A DNA stretch of 37,572 bases, taken from positions 1 through 37,572 of the forward strand of contig JAFYZV010000053.1 of NCBI GenBank assembly GCA_017548525.1. The letters run 5' to 3'. Below the pieces are notes generated by a model. It saw nothing but the letters and a program-made list of their open reading frames with translations, was not told the origin of the DNA and did not search any database. Shown here one piece after another: positions 17,650 through 25,168 of this stretch; position 1 is the first letter of the stretch, and every line of letters begins with the position of its first letter. The position numbers were made by a program, and so were the translations under genes. This DNA is from Prevotella sp. (GTDB lineage Bacteria; Bacteroidota; Bacteroidia; Bacteroidales; Bacteroidaceae).

Positions 17650-20079
17650 TCACTCAATACTGAGGATGATATTGATGAGAGCCGTGACATCCGTGATGTT
17701 GATTTCACCATTTTCGTTGACATCGGCAGCATCCTCATAGAATACCTCGGGGGTATTGCCCAGAACATGATTCGTTAAAGCCACCACGTCCGTGATGTTC
17801 ACCAAACCGTCGCCATTTACGTCGCCCAATAATTTCTCACTACTTTGGGGCACCTCGTATGTCACATCGATGGTGTTAATCTTTTGTGTAGCAGAGAAGG
17901 AGAACGTGACACTTTGTTCGCTGCCCGTCCAAGTGGTGAGTGTTGATCCGTTGTTGAGGATGCCAGAAACTTCCGTGCCAGCGAATACTACTTTTGTAAT
18001 TTTGGCATTGTCAGGTACGGAGAGTGTCATCGTACATGCTTTATAGACACGCAGTTCGGTTGAGTTATTTGTGTTTTGCCAATAGCGTGAGTTACTATTT
18101 CCACTCAAGGTGAGGGAAATGTCTGTTTCACTGATGGTGGTAGGATTGGGGTTATATGGAGCAGAACCACCACTGACAGCTGTCATACCATAGCCATTTG
18201 TCGTGAAGTCAAATGTGGCAAGATATTCCACGGCAGCAGATGGGTCAGGTTTAGCAGTCACGGTGATGGAATAGGAGGCGGTTGCGTCCTTGTAGTCGGC
18301 GTTACCAGCAAACGTTGCCGTGATGGTGGCAGTGCCAGGTGTGCCGATGGTAACAGCCCCTGTATTTTCATTGACCAAAGCCACCTCCTCGTTGCTTGAT
18401 GTGTAGGTTATGCCTGTCAGATTATTGGGGTTGTTTAGGGTTGGAGCCTCGAAGTCGGATTCCTCTACCACTTCATACGTTGTTGTCGTATAGCTGATGT
18501 TGGCATCCTTGCGAGTGTCGATATTAGTCCTGACATATAGCACGGCAGGTTCTTGGGTTGAGGTGTAATTTAAGAATCGGGGAGCCCCTGCATTGTATTG
18601 GATTGTTCCAACCGTACTGCTTCCACTCACCACATATCCGTTGTCGCCCTCACTGATTGACCAGATGGGCGATTCGTTTGATGTCAATGAAAGAGATTTA
18701 GCTGCCGTAGAGTGGAGATATTGATTCCCTGTCTTGAGAGAATAACTATTTGATGAGCCACCCAAAGTAAATACCAAGGCTGTGGAATTGTTGTCAAGTG
18801 TAATGATATTGTTGTAGATTTCCACATCCGCAAATTCAAGATAGTTCTTTGAATTCAACTTGCCAGCTGCTCTCTTGCTACCCTCATTTACAATGATATA
18901 TTCGTTACCCACGGCTATTTGGTTATTGGATGTTACCTTGACAAAGGTGTTTCCCGTTGGAGGAATCACATCTTCCCTAATGATGTACGTGGCAACGACG
19001 GTGCTACTTTGTTCGCCATCTTTTTCTGCGTACGCTTTCAGCGTTGTTGTCGTTGATAAAGGTATGATTTCACCATTGTAAACACTAAACTCACCATTGC
19101 CAAATGCGTAATATATTGTTGCCCCTTCGGTGTTATTTGTAATTGTGACGTTCTGTGCGGTATAGTAAGTGCCAGGTTCTGGTGAGAAGGATGGAGCAGA
19201 AACATATATGGTTCCTCCAGCGTAATTGTCGTAAACGAATGGCTCGGTAGTCTTATTGCCCCAGATGTAATCTTCCAACCCTGGATAATCAACAAATGGG
19301 TTACGGTTATTCTGTTTCTGCACAGCAGAAGAAGCTATCGTGTTATTGCGGGCAATCTCCACGTCGTCAACAGGGTCTTCCTTTGACCACCGCATCAACA
19401 TCGTTAGATACCAATCTGTAAACCCCGGATATGTGTTTCCGTCAAACACATAGCTTGCCGTGGCATTGTTGGCCCAGCTGGAAATCTTGTCCTCATAGCA
19501 GGTTGCCATATAGAAATAGATACGGGCAATATCACCTTTTATCTCGTTGTTGGGTTCAAACACAATACCCGAGTAGCCGCTCGTCTTGCATTTGCCCAAC
19601 TTGCTATAGCCGTTGTTGGAGGTGTAGGTGGCGGTACCCACCTCTGCAAGAGGGTAGTTACTACGGCGGTTATTCACATAGCCGTCTGAGGGCACTACAT
19701 GGTGGATGTCGCTCTTCACAGGTTCACCATCGCCAAACCAACTTTGTGGCACCAAGTGTTCACGGTTGTAGGCATCGCCCTCTCCAGAATATGTCCCAAA
19801 GTCACTGCCTGGGGTATAATTGGTACTGTTGGAATACCAGTCTCGGAGGTAGCCGTCGTTGCGCACGTCCGTCTTCTTATACGCTTCTTTCAAATTGTCA
19901 TACCCCACAACGGTATTCGATGTTGTCTTGATGATGTTGTACAAGGCGGTCTTCAACGCCTGTCCGCTCTTGCCGTTGGCATTCTTGTAATAAGTGCCAC
20001 TGTTGTTCGGTGCTTGTGCCCAAGCGGTGGCAAGTGCCATCGCTAACAAGTAAATAATAGAAATGGTTTTCTTTCTCAT
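17650..20079 (-). CDS. Secreted endonuclease I-type nuclease with C-terminal dockerin (809 aa)
   Basis: I start at 20079 because MRKKTISIIYLLAMALATAW is a good signal peptide; the longer frame from 20133 adds a poor N-terminus. Residues ~25-280 match the endonuclease I (EndA/NucM) fold, with REHLVPQSWF (H108) and SDIHHVVPSDGYVNNRRSNY (H126, H127, N136/N137), so a non-specific metal-dependent nuclease is likely. A chitobiase-type beta-sandwich (PGTYYTAQNVTITN) lies at about 300-365, and a Big_2-like Ig module (SSNEEVALVN) near 570-625. The last ~60 residues are two dockerin-like EF-hand repeats, DVNGDGLVNITDVVALTNHV and DVNENGEINITDVTALINII. It lacks the Y-N-L-x-G tail of its neighbours, so attachment is probably different. 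Its transcription start is unclear because a terminator-like hairpin sits 30 bp upstream. Confidence 0.85.
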   Translation of the reverse strand: MRKKTISIIYLLAMALATAWAQAPNNSGTYYKNANGKSGQALKTALYNIIKTTSNTVVGYDNLKEAYKKTDVRNDGYLRDWYSNSTNYTPGSDFGTYSGEGDAYNREHLVPQSWFGDGEPVKSDIHHVVPSDGYVNNRRSNYPLAEVGTATYTSNNGYSKLGKCKTSGYSGIVFEPNNEIKGDIARIYFYMATCYEDKISSWANNATASYVFDGNTYPGFTDWYLTMLMRWSKEDPVDDVEIARNNTIASSAVQKQNNRNPFVDYPGLEDYIWGNKTTEPFVYDNYAGGTIYVSAPSFSPEPGTYYTAQNVTITNNTEGATIYYAFGNGEFSVYNGEIIPLSTTTTLKAYAEKDGEQSSTVVATYIIREDVIPPTGNTFVKVTSNNQIAVGNEYIIVNEGSKRAAGKLNSKNYLEFADVEIYNNIITLDNNSTALVFTLGGSSNSYSLKTGNQYLHSTAAKSLSLTSNESPIWSISEGDNGYVVSGSSTVGTIQYNAGAPRFLNYTSTQEPAVLYVRTNIDTRKDANISYTTTTYEVVEESDFEAPTLNNPNNLTGITYTSSNEEVALVNENTGAVTIGTPGTATITATFAGNADYKDATASYSITVTAKPDPSAAVEYLATFDFTTNGYGMTAVSGGSAPYNPNPTTISETDISLTLSGNSNSRYWQNTNNSTELRVYKACTMTLSVPDNAKITKVVFAGTEVSGILNNGSTLTTWTGSEQSVTFSFSATQKINTIDVTYEVPQSSEKLLGDVNGDGLVNITDVVALTNHVLGNTPEVFYEDAADVNENGEINITDVTALINIILSIE

Positions 20080-20104
20080 AATGAATAGTTTTTTGTGATG
20101 TAGT

Positions 20105-20169
20105 AAAAAGTCCACTAAAGGTACGCTATACATATATATTATTAATGTACGCGCGAACCTTTAGTGGAC
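20105..20169 (-). terminator. Terminator-like hairpin between peptide and nuclease genes
   Basis: On the minus strand GTCCACTAAAGGT (20169-20157) and ACCTTTAGTGGAC (20122-20110) form a perfect 13-bp stem, followed directly by five Ts (20109-20105). The 34-nt loop is unusually long and AT-rich; CGC/GCG can add 3 bp past one mismatch. It separates the peptide gene from the nuclease gene. A -7-like TACCTTTA (20123-20116) overlaps the second arm, so the hairpin might also be part of the nuclease promoter. Confidence 0.65.
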
Positions 20170-20196
20170 GGTTCCCCTTAATATCTATTCTGAAGA

Positions 20197-20361
20197 TTAT
20201 TCATCCCAGATGCTACTACGGGTAGCGGGAGCATCCTCCTCCTCGAAGAAGGTCTCCTTGCCGAGCTGGCCGTCGCCAATCTCGTCGTGTGTACTCAATG
20301 CTGCCATGATGTACTCATCATAGTTTACCATCGAAATGGCTGGCTTCATATACTTTTTCAT
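20197..20361 (-). CDS. Small peptide of the MKKYxKP...WD(D/E) type (54 aa)
   Basis: The minus strand from 20361 encodes a 54-aa peptide beginning MKKYMKPAISMVNYDEYIMA, continuing with an acidic middle (KETFFEEEDAPATR) and ending SSIWDE. It has no signal peptide and is below common length cut-offs. It starts 45 bp after the 885-aa secreted protein and ends just before a 13-bp hairpin, so it is the last gene of that transcript. Its ends match the 61-aa peptide at 7624-7809 (MKKYIKP ... KRGVWDDF), and gene order and spacing are also the same, which argues that both are real. The -YIMAALS- segment resembles a motif in many Bacteroidales MKK-x-Y-x-KP peptides I recall. Function unknown. Confidence 0.72.
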   Translation of the reverse strand: MKKYMKPAISMVNYDEYIMAALSTHDEIGDGQLGKETFFEEEDAPATRSSIWDE

Positions 20362-20406
20362 GTTGTCTTTACTTTTTTGAGTTTCTTATTATGTTATTTC
20401 CTTCGA

Positions 20407-23064
20407 TTATTTGATGACAACCTTCTTGCCGTTCACCACGTAGATGCCCTTCGTCATGTTCTGGGTGTCAACGCGAACACCTTGCAAGTTGTAAACCACA
20501 CCGTCCTCGGCAACCTTGGCAATCGTGTTGATGCCAGTAGCTTCGCCGTTGAAGAGATAGAACTTAGCGGCGGTTTGACCTATTACTGCCAAGTAAGCCT
20601 TGTGTGCGCCATTCGTAAAGGCAGCACCATCCTCTGCGCCATAGTAGAAGCCTACCACGTCGTCCTTAACGGTCAGCTTGTAATACTTATCGCCACCAGT
20701 CGTCTCGGCAGCCTCGTCTGTACCCTTCAAGAGATTTCCATCAGATGGAACTGCGGTAGACTCATTGTCGATAACGAATGAGTAAACATCAGGAGTTCCT
20801 TCCAACACAACTGCCTCACCAGCGGGGATAGTCTCGCCAGAAGCATATTCGGTACCCTTCTTCACAACATTCTTGCTATCGATACGACCTATAGTGTAAG
20901 CCTTCACGCCAGATGGAACAATCAGAGCCTTGTCGCTATAATAGAGTGTAGCGGCCTTGGCATCGCTGATGGTCACAGAAACGGGAAGCTCGGTGTAGAA
21001 CTTGACGGCAACAGGATAAACCGATGCGTCTGTACCTGCCAAAGTGATGGTGATTTGGTCAGATGTGCATTCGATGATGCCAGATGATTCTACGCCACCT
21101 CCATTGTGGGTGATAGTTGTCTCTGAAGCATCGTTTACTTTATAAGTATAGGTTCTTCTAGCTGTACTATTCTGAACAAGGATTTCAAATGCAATGGCAC
21201 CCTTCTCTGTGATAGTCAGTGTTCTGTTAGGTCTACTCATGTTGAAGAATAAGCCAACATATTCTTTCTCCTTTCCGTATTCTTTATCCTCGCCAGTCTG
21301 CCAGTTATCTGTAGCGGTCAGATATCCGTGAGTATTAACCTCATCTTGTGTCAAGACAGCCTCGGTGTTGTTTTCAGTCACTTTCAGCACTTGGTCGGCA
21401 GGAGTTACAGTTATCTTCAGGGTAGCAGTTGCGCTCTTGTACTCATCAGTAGCAGTTGTCTTGGCAGTAATGGTAGCCTCGCCAACGCCAACGATTTCGA
21501 TGTTACCATCTGCGTCAACAGTGGCAACTTCCTCATTGCTGCTTGCGAAAGTGATTTCCAAACCTTCCACAGCATCACCATCCTCATTGGTAATGGTCAG
21601 AGTAGGAGCAACAAACTCCTCGTCGGATAACATGTTGATAACTGCGGGTTCGTATGCAGCCTTCAAAGCAGCCTTGTTCTCCACTACGTCAAGCACAATG
21701 TAGAAGCAGAGTTGCTCACCCGTGTTGGTGAAGTTGATTTCAGTCTCTTCGCCAGTCAGTGGGTATGTACGTACATCGGGATTGGCAGCGTCTTGCCAAG
21801 CACCCATGAGAACGTCCTTGTATTGTGTGTCGATGTCGCCAACTTCTTTCCATCCACTGTCTCTTCCGGGAGCGGAATTGACATAGCTATAGAAGGTGAT
21901 TCTGGTTGCAGAAACACCGTTGGGCAAATACAAAGTGTTTTGTGCGCCATTGGAAACCTTGATGGAAGTGTAGCCATTGATGCTGTTTGCCGATGACCAT
22001 GACTTCTGGTCGTTGTTCAAGGAAATGGAATAGCCTTCAGTTTCATCCTTTCCGACCAAAGTGGAAAGACCGTTCACTGTTTGCACGTCGAATGCGTTAA
22101 AGTGCATGACAATGGTATTCGTAGCGTCGCCCATAGGAACAGCGGTGACCTCAACAGAAGATACCTCGGAAACAAGTCCGTCACGAGATGCGCGAGCATA
22201 AACAGTTCCATCCTCGAACAAGGTGATAGGCTTGGTGTACTCTGAGAAATTCTCCCCATCCGTGCTGTACTCGATGGTTACGTCAGCTGTCTCGCAAGCG
22301 ATGGCAACAGTTCCGTAAGCCACGTTAAACGTAGGAGCAGCGACACTTGTAATGTCCAATGATACCTTTACGGTAGCAATCTCTGAGTTTGCGTATGTTT
22401 CGTTATCGCCAAGGGCAATAGCCTTTACAGTCGTTCCGTCTTCCACAGTAAATGGAGCCTCATAAACGTCACCATTGGTGGCTGATGGATCCGTGCCGTC
22501 AGTCGTATAGACGATAGAGGTGGCGTTTGCGTCGCCCTCAATCGTCACCTCGCCAGTTGCGGAGTCAAAATCAATAGTTGGAGTTTCGAGAACTTCCAAT
22601 GTTGCGCCCGTGTATTCTACGCTGACATAGAAAAGTCCACTCTCACCACTACCTCTTGTGATGTTGTGTGCGCCAGCGGCTACATCGTTGATGGTGTAGA
22701 TTCGGCAACCTGTTCCTGCCTCGGCATCTGCAATTGCCAATTCTGCGCCGTCAAACTTGATGGTGTTTGCATAATATGTAGATTGAACGATGATGACGGT
22801 AGATGTCGCCGTAGAGGTAAACAAAATCTTGGTGGAACCTTCCATCTTCAATCCTTGGGAGAAAGTAATTCCATCATACTCGCCACCTGTGAACTTGGTG
22901 TTAAAGTTCCATTTACCGCTTGTGTCATAAGAGAAGAACCCTGCGGGAGTGGATGTACCCGGCTTGGCACCTAAATTATAGGTGAACTTGTCGCCAGCAA
23001 AACTTGCTGAGCTCATAAACACTGCGAACAGTGAGAAGAGCAAGAAACGTAACTTTTTGTTCAT
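20407..23064 (-). CDS. Large secreted multi-domain protein with C-terminal sorting-like tail (885 aa)
   Basis: The N-terminus MNKKLRFLLFSLFAVFMSSA with ASFA is a signal peptide. Residues ~158-232 form a chitobiase/hexosaminidase C-terminal-type beta-sandwich (SIVYTTDGTDPSATNGDVYE), followed by a second similar module (IEYSTDGENFSEYTKPI, about 240-310). A Big_2-like Ig module lies near 486-553 (SSNEEVATVDADGNIEIVGV). The last 30 residues, YNLQGVRV ... GIYVVNGKKVVIK, form the tail shared with other exported proteins here. No catalytic motif is visible; a binding or scaffold role is inference. The 54-aa peptide gene follows 45 bp downstream in the same transcript. The TDGTDP module is shared with the 865-aa protein at 34627-37224. 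Confidence 0.85.
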   Translation of the reverse strand: MNKKLRFLLFSLFAVFMSSASFAGDKFTYNLGAKPGTSTPAGFFSYDTSGKWNFNTKFTGGEYDGITFSQGLKMEGSTKILFTSTATSTVIIVQSTYYANTIKFDGAELAIADAEAGTGCRIYTINDVAAGAHNITRGSGESGLFYVSVEYTGATLEVLETPTIDFDSATGEVTIEGDANATSIVYTTDGTDPSATNGDVYEAPFTVEDGTTVKAIALGDNETYANSEIATVKVSLDITSVAAPTFNVAYGTVAIACETADVTIEYSTDGENFSEYTKPITLFEDGTVYARASRDGLVSEVSSVEVTAVPMGDATNTIVMHFNAFDVQTVNGLSTLVGKDETEGYSISLNNDQKSWSSANSINGYTSIKVSNGAQNTLYLPNGVSATRITFYSYVNSAPGRDSGWKEVGDIDTQYKDVLMGAWQDAANPDVRTYPLTGEETEINFTNTGEQLCFYIVLDVVENKAALKAAYEPAVINMLSDEEFVAPTLTITNEDGDAVEGLEITFASSNEEVATVDADGNIEIVGVGEATITAKTTATDEYKSATATLKITVTPADQVLKVTENNTEAVLTQDEVNTHGYLTATDNWQTGEDKEYGKEKEYVGLFFNMSRPNRTLTITEKGAIAFEILVQNSTARRTYTYKVNDASETTITHNGGGVESSGIIECTSDQITITLAGTDASVYPVAVKFYTELPVSVTISDAKAATLYYSDKALIVPSGVKAYTIGRIDSKNVVKKGTEYASGETIPAGEAVVLEGTPDVYSFVIDNESTAVPSDGNLLKGTDEAAETTGGDKYYKLTVKDDVVGFYYGAEDGAAFTNGAHKAYLAVIGQTAAKFYLFNGEATGINTIAKVAEDGVVYNLQGVRVDTQNMTKGIYVVNGKKVVIK

Positions 23065-23150
23065 TTGTTTTAAGTTTAATTGTTAGTAAATTATAATCTT
23101 TTTGATTGAATTATTTGCCTGTAGATTATTCTAATTGTTAATTAACCGTG

Positions 23151-23180
23151 CAAAGTTAATGATTTTTTGTCAATTACAAG
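23151..23180 (-). promoter_or_regulatory. Promoter of the 885-aa protein and peptide unit
   Basis: On the minus strand CTTG (23180-23177), an 18-bp spacer and TAACTTTG (23158-23151) lie about 87 bp before the ATG. The -7 box matches exactly; the -33 word is imperfect. Confidence 0.6.
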
Positions 23181-23267
23181 CGTACAATGAAAAATATTTG
23201 TCATTTTTTTATTACGCTATACATTTATCGAACTACACCCCTACGTTCTCACATGCCAATCATGTGT

Positions 23268-23837
23268 TCACATGATGCCATTTGTCCCCTCGTCTATATC
23301 CTTTAAGTCGAAGTATAACAATCTTGTTGGGGCATTTTTGCTTTCGTCATTGAGAGAAACAAAACCATTCTTGATGTAAAAAGGAATGGCTGCGGCATAG
23401 GCATCAACAGTGATGAAACGGCAACCGGTCTTGTTGTCGATGGTGAAAAAATACTTGATGAATTTCAAAATGTATGTTCCGAGACTTTTTCCTTTCATGG
23501 AGCTATCGACCCCAAGGCGACCAATCTTAACGGCAGGATAGCTCTTTAGCCTTTTATGGTTGTTAAATCGTTTACTGAATCGATTGTATTTTGTTTTTGT
23601 GTCAAAGTCAGATATAGAAATGCGGTCATTCGACAAACTGAAGAAAGCCACGACCTTTTCAGGTGTATTTCTCTTTTTCACAATATAGGTAACGGCGAGC
23701 TTTTCATTGCGATAAAGAGGTGCGTCTGTCAGGATGAATCCATTAAGGTCATCGTCCCCGCAGTCAAAAGCTGCCACAATTTCCCTTACACGCATCTTGT
23801 GGATGGTGTAGTGGGATATAAAATCTTCGTTGGTCAT
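23268..23837 (-). CDS. GNAT-family acetyltransferase, probable toxin of a TA pair
   Basis: 189 aa. The acetyl-CoA-binding part of the GNAT fold is clear: KIGRLGVDSSMKGKSLGTYI (104-123) followed by FITVDAYAAAIPFYIKNGFV (141-160), with the conserved Tyr of the F-Y-x-x-x-G-F signature at Y154. This arrangement is typical of TacT/AtaT-like toxins, which acetylate aminoacyl-tRNA, and of related GNAT enzymes. Its ATG shares the last A of the stop codon of a 51-aa gene (TAATG), as in toxin-antitoxin operons. The partner does not look like the usual DUF1778 ribbon-helix-helix antitoxin. The toxin role rests on context and family resemblance; a metabolic N-acetyltransferase is the alternative. Confidence 0.75.
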   Translation of the reverse strand: MTNEDFISHYTIHKMRVREIVAAFDCGDDDLNGFILTDAPLYRNEKLAVTYIVKKRNTPEKVVAFFSLSNDRISISDFDTKTKYNRFSKRFNNHKRLKSYPAVKIGRLGVDSSMKGKSLGTYILKFIKYFFTIDNKTGCRFITVDAYAAAIPFYIKNGFVSLNDESKNAPTRLLYFDLKDIDEGTNGIM

Positions 23838-23992
23838 TACTTGAAGTCCGCTACGCTCATTACAGCCTCATAAATAGATTTCATCTCTGCCCTCTCTTTG
23901 GATGAGATGCATCTGTGTTCTTTCATGCGTTCCTTAAAGCGTCGGGCATCCTTGCCATATAGGATAGGAGTTTCTTTGATTGGTCTTGCCAT
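23837..23992 (-). CDS. 51-aa conserved small protein, probable antitoxin partner of the GNAT protein
   Basis: The minus strand from 23992 encodes MARPIKETPILYGKDARRFK and then ERMKEHRCISSKERAEM ... SVADFK, ending in TAA whose last base is the A of the GNAT ATG. It is basic, mostly helical in appearance, and too short for many gene callers. The opening MARPIKETP-[IV]-L-x-GKDA-x-RF is a sequence I recall from small proteins encoded ahead of GNAT genes in various bacteria, although I cannot name a family. A -7 box lies 47 bp upstream. Antitoxin identity is inferred from position and overlap. Confidence 0.72.
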   Translation of the reverse strand: MARPIKETPILYGKDARRFKERMKEHRCISSKERAEMKSIYEAVMSVADFK

Positions 23993-24038
23993 AGTATTAT
24001 TATAGATGTTTTTCGATCTTATTTATTATTTCTGAGTG

Positions 24039-24046
24039 CAAAGATA
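24039..24046 (-). promoter_or_regulatory. -7 box for the 51-aa/GNAT operon (TATCTTTG)
   Basis: Minus-strand TATCTTTG (24046-24039) lies 47 bp before the 51-aa gene. The 16 bp upstream of the box (atacgaaatattttga on the plus strand, 24044-24059) recur upstream of the box at 37274-37281. Nothing else is recognised between here and the dispersed repeat at 24238. Confidence 0.6.
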
Positions 24047-24237
24047 CGAAATATTTTGAAGAACACATCATAAAATTCATAATAATGTGTTGTACCATTA
24101 TCTCAAATTTGTTTAGATGGCTAATAATACGATACAAAAGTTATGAAAATATTTGACAAATCGACGCACGGTAAAACCTGCGAAATAGGAGTTAAGGGGT
24201 GTTAATCGGCTTCCTTTTCATCGGTCGTTTGGGGTGG

Positions 24238-24450
24238 AAATGGCGATTTAACAATATTTGTGCGGCATTTATCGTGGATAGATGTATAGTATGTCGCATG
24301 TAAAAAGGGCATGTGTTTGCGGCGGATGCGGCAGAAAAGATGTTAAAATACGGCATTTGTCACCACCGAAAAACGCCTCCAAGAGCCAACATGTTGATAA
24401 TGAGCGCATTACAAAACGCGTCACCATTGCGTTATTTGCGACCAAAAGTC
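24238..24450. repeat. Dispersed non-coding repeat, copy 2
   Basis: It matches positions 1-217 in the same orientation and block order: aaatggc-gatttaaca followed by ttgtgcggcattt (24238-24271), gcggatgcggca then tgttaaa (24319-24347), and gcattacaaaacg then gcgttatttgcgaccaaaa (24405-24447). Identity is high only within blocks. It lies between the promoter of the GNAT pair and the 3' end of the YafQ pair and has no convincing reading frame. Confidence 0.6.
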
Positions 24451-24522
24451 TTTTTGTTTGGAAAACTGCCCGCCATTTGCGGCCATTTCGTGATAAAAAA
24501 TTGACATTATCTATCGAAATGC

Positions 24523-24813
24523 TTATCGCCTATTTTTCCCGAAGAGGTCTGAATGTGTACCCGTATTGGTCATCATGAGAATCAGCTCATTGTCATTCTG
24601 ATCCCATACGAGAAGCCAGTCGGGGGTTATATGGCATTCCCAATACCCTTCATAATTGCCATGAAGAATATGGGGATGGTATTTTTCTGGGAGTCTTCCA
24701 GTATTTGCAAGGATAGTAAGGACTTCGGTTAGTAAGTCTTCATTGTAACCTCGTTTAAGGCAACGTTTTAGGGAACGTTTAAATTCGCCAGTAAATCGAA
24801 GAGTGTATTTCAT
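24523..24813 (-). CDS. YafQ-type mRNA interferase toxin (RelE/ParE superfamily)
   Basis: 96 aa, the normal size. The signature RECHITPDWLL-type motif is present as WECHITPDWLLVW, with H61, D65 and W66. The C-terminal catalytic H87 and F91 (TGTHSDLF) are also present, and N-terminal basic residues (FKRSLKRCLKRG) fit RNA binding. YafQ-like toxins cut mRNA at the ribosome. The ATG overlaps the antitoxin stop by 4 bp (ATGA), the classical antitoxin-first order. All expected catalytic positions appear intact. Confidence 0.92.
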   Translation of the reverse strand: MKYTLRFTGEFKRSLKRCLKRGYNEDLLTEVLTILANTGRLPEKYHPHILHGNYEGYWECHITPDWLLVWDQNDNELILMMTNTGTHSDLFGKNRR

Positions 24814-25025
24814 GTTTTACACTGGCTAATCAAGTCTTCCACGCTTTTTGCCTCATAGACGCGGCCTTTCTCGATGTCTTCGATAGCACGGTCCATGCCT
24901 GTTTTTCTCTGTCGTTTTAACGTGACAGATGTCACGCCTCGCAGCAAACTGATTGCCTTGCGTATTTCCTCCAGCATCGATACATCTTCTATGGAAACGG
25001 TTAATTGTGCCATGTCTTTAGTCAT
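24810..25025 (-). CDS. Antitoxin of the YafQ-type pair (71 aa)
   Basis: This 71-aa protein has an N-terminal beta strand (AQLTVSIEDVS), a long helix with a hydrophobic repeat (MLEEIRKAISLLRGV) and an acidic C-terminus (EDIEKGRVYEAKSVEDLI) that would wrap the toxin. The sequence is typical of antitoxins next to YafQ/RelE toxins in Bacteroidales. I do not see the classical RelB/DinJ ribbon-helix-helix with certainty. Translation could start at 25025 or at the second Met (25013). It overlaps the toxin gene by 4 bp. Confidence 0.85.
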   Translation of the reverse strand: MTKDMAQLTVSIEDVSMLEEIRKAISLLRGVTSVTLKRQRKTGMDRAIEDIEKGRVYEAKSVEDLISQCKT

Positions 25026-25044
25026 TTTTTATTCTTTCTGTTTG

Positions 25045-25074
25045 CAAAGTTACATTATTTTTATGAATAACAAC
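25045..25074 (-). promoter_or_regulatory. Promoter of the YafQ-type TA operon
   Basis: On the minus strand GTTG (25074-25071), an 18-bp spacer and TAACTTTG (25052-25045) lie 20 bp before the antitoxin ATG. Such pairs are usually autorepressed, but I found no obvious operator palindrome here. Confidence 0.6.
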
Positions 25075-25129
25075 AACACCTTGGGTAAATAATTCATATT
25101 TTAATTGCACGTTTGTTCGGGAAAAATGA

Positions 25130-25137
25130 TAACTTTG
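25130..25137 (+). promoter_or_regulatory. -7 box of the secreted metalloprotease operon (TAACTTTG)
   Basis: TAACTTTG lies 32 bp before the 142-aa gene and is divergent from the TA promoter about 80 bp away. TTTG at 25112-25115 and ATTG at 25104-25107 are -33-like but not at ideal spacing. Confidence 0.6.
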
Positions 25138-25168
25138 CAACGAACAATCAATCTAACCAAACATATCC

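Noticed and set aside
17539..17650. Riboswitch or leader-peptide attenuator for ilvC
   Set aside because: The promoter is only 45 bp upstream of the ATG, leaving no room for such an element.
23241..23275. Terminator for the GNAT operon from the cacatg/catgtg palindromes
   Set aside because: The stems are only 6 bp and no T run follows, so I do not call a terminator.
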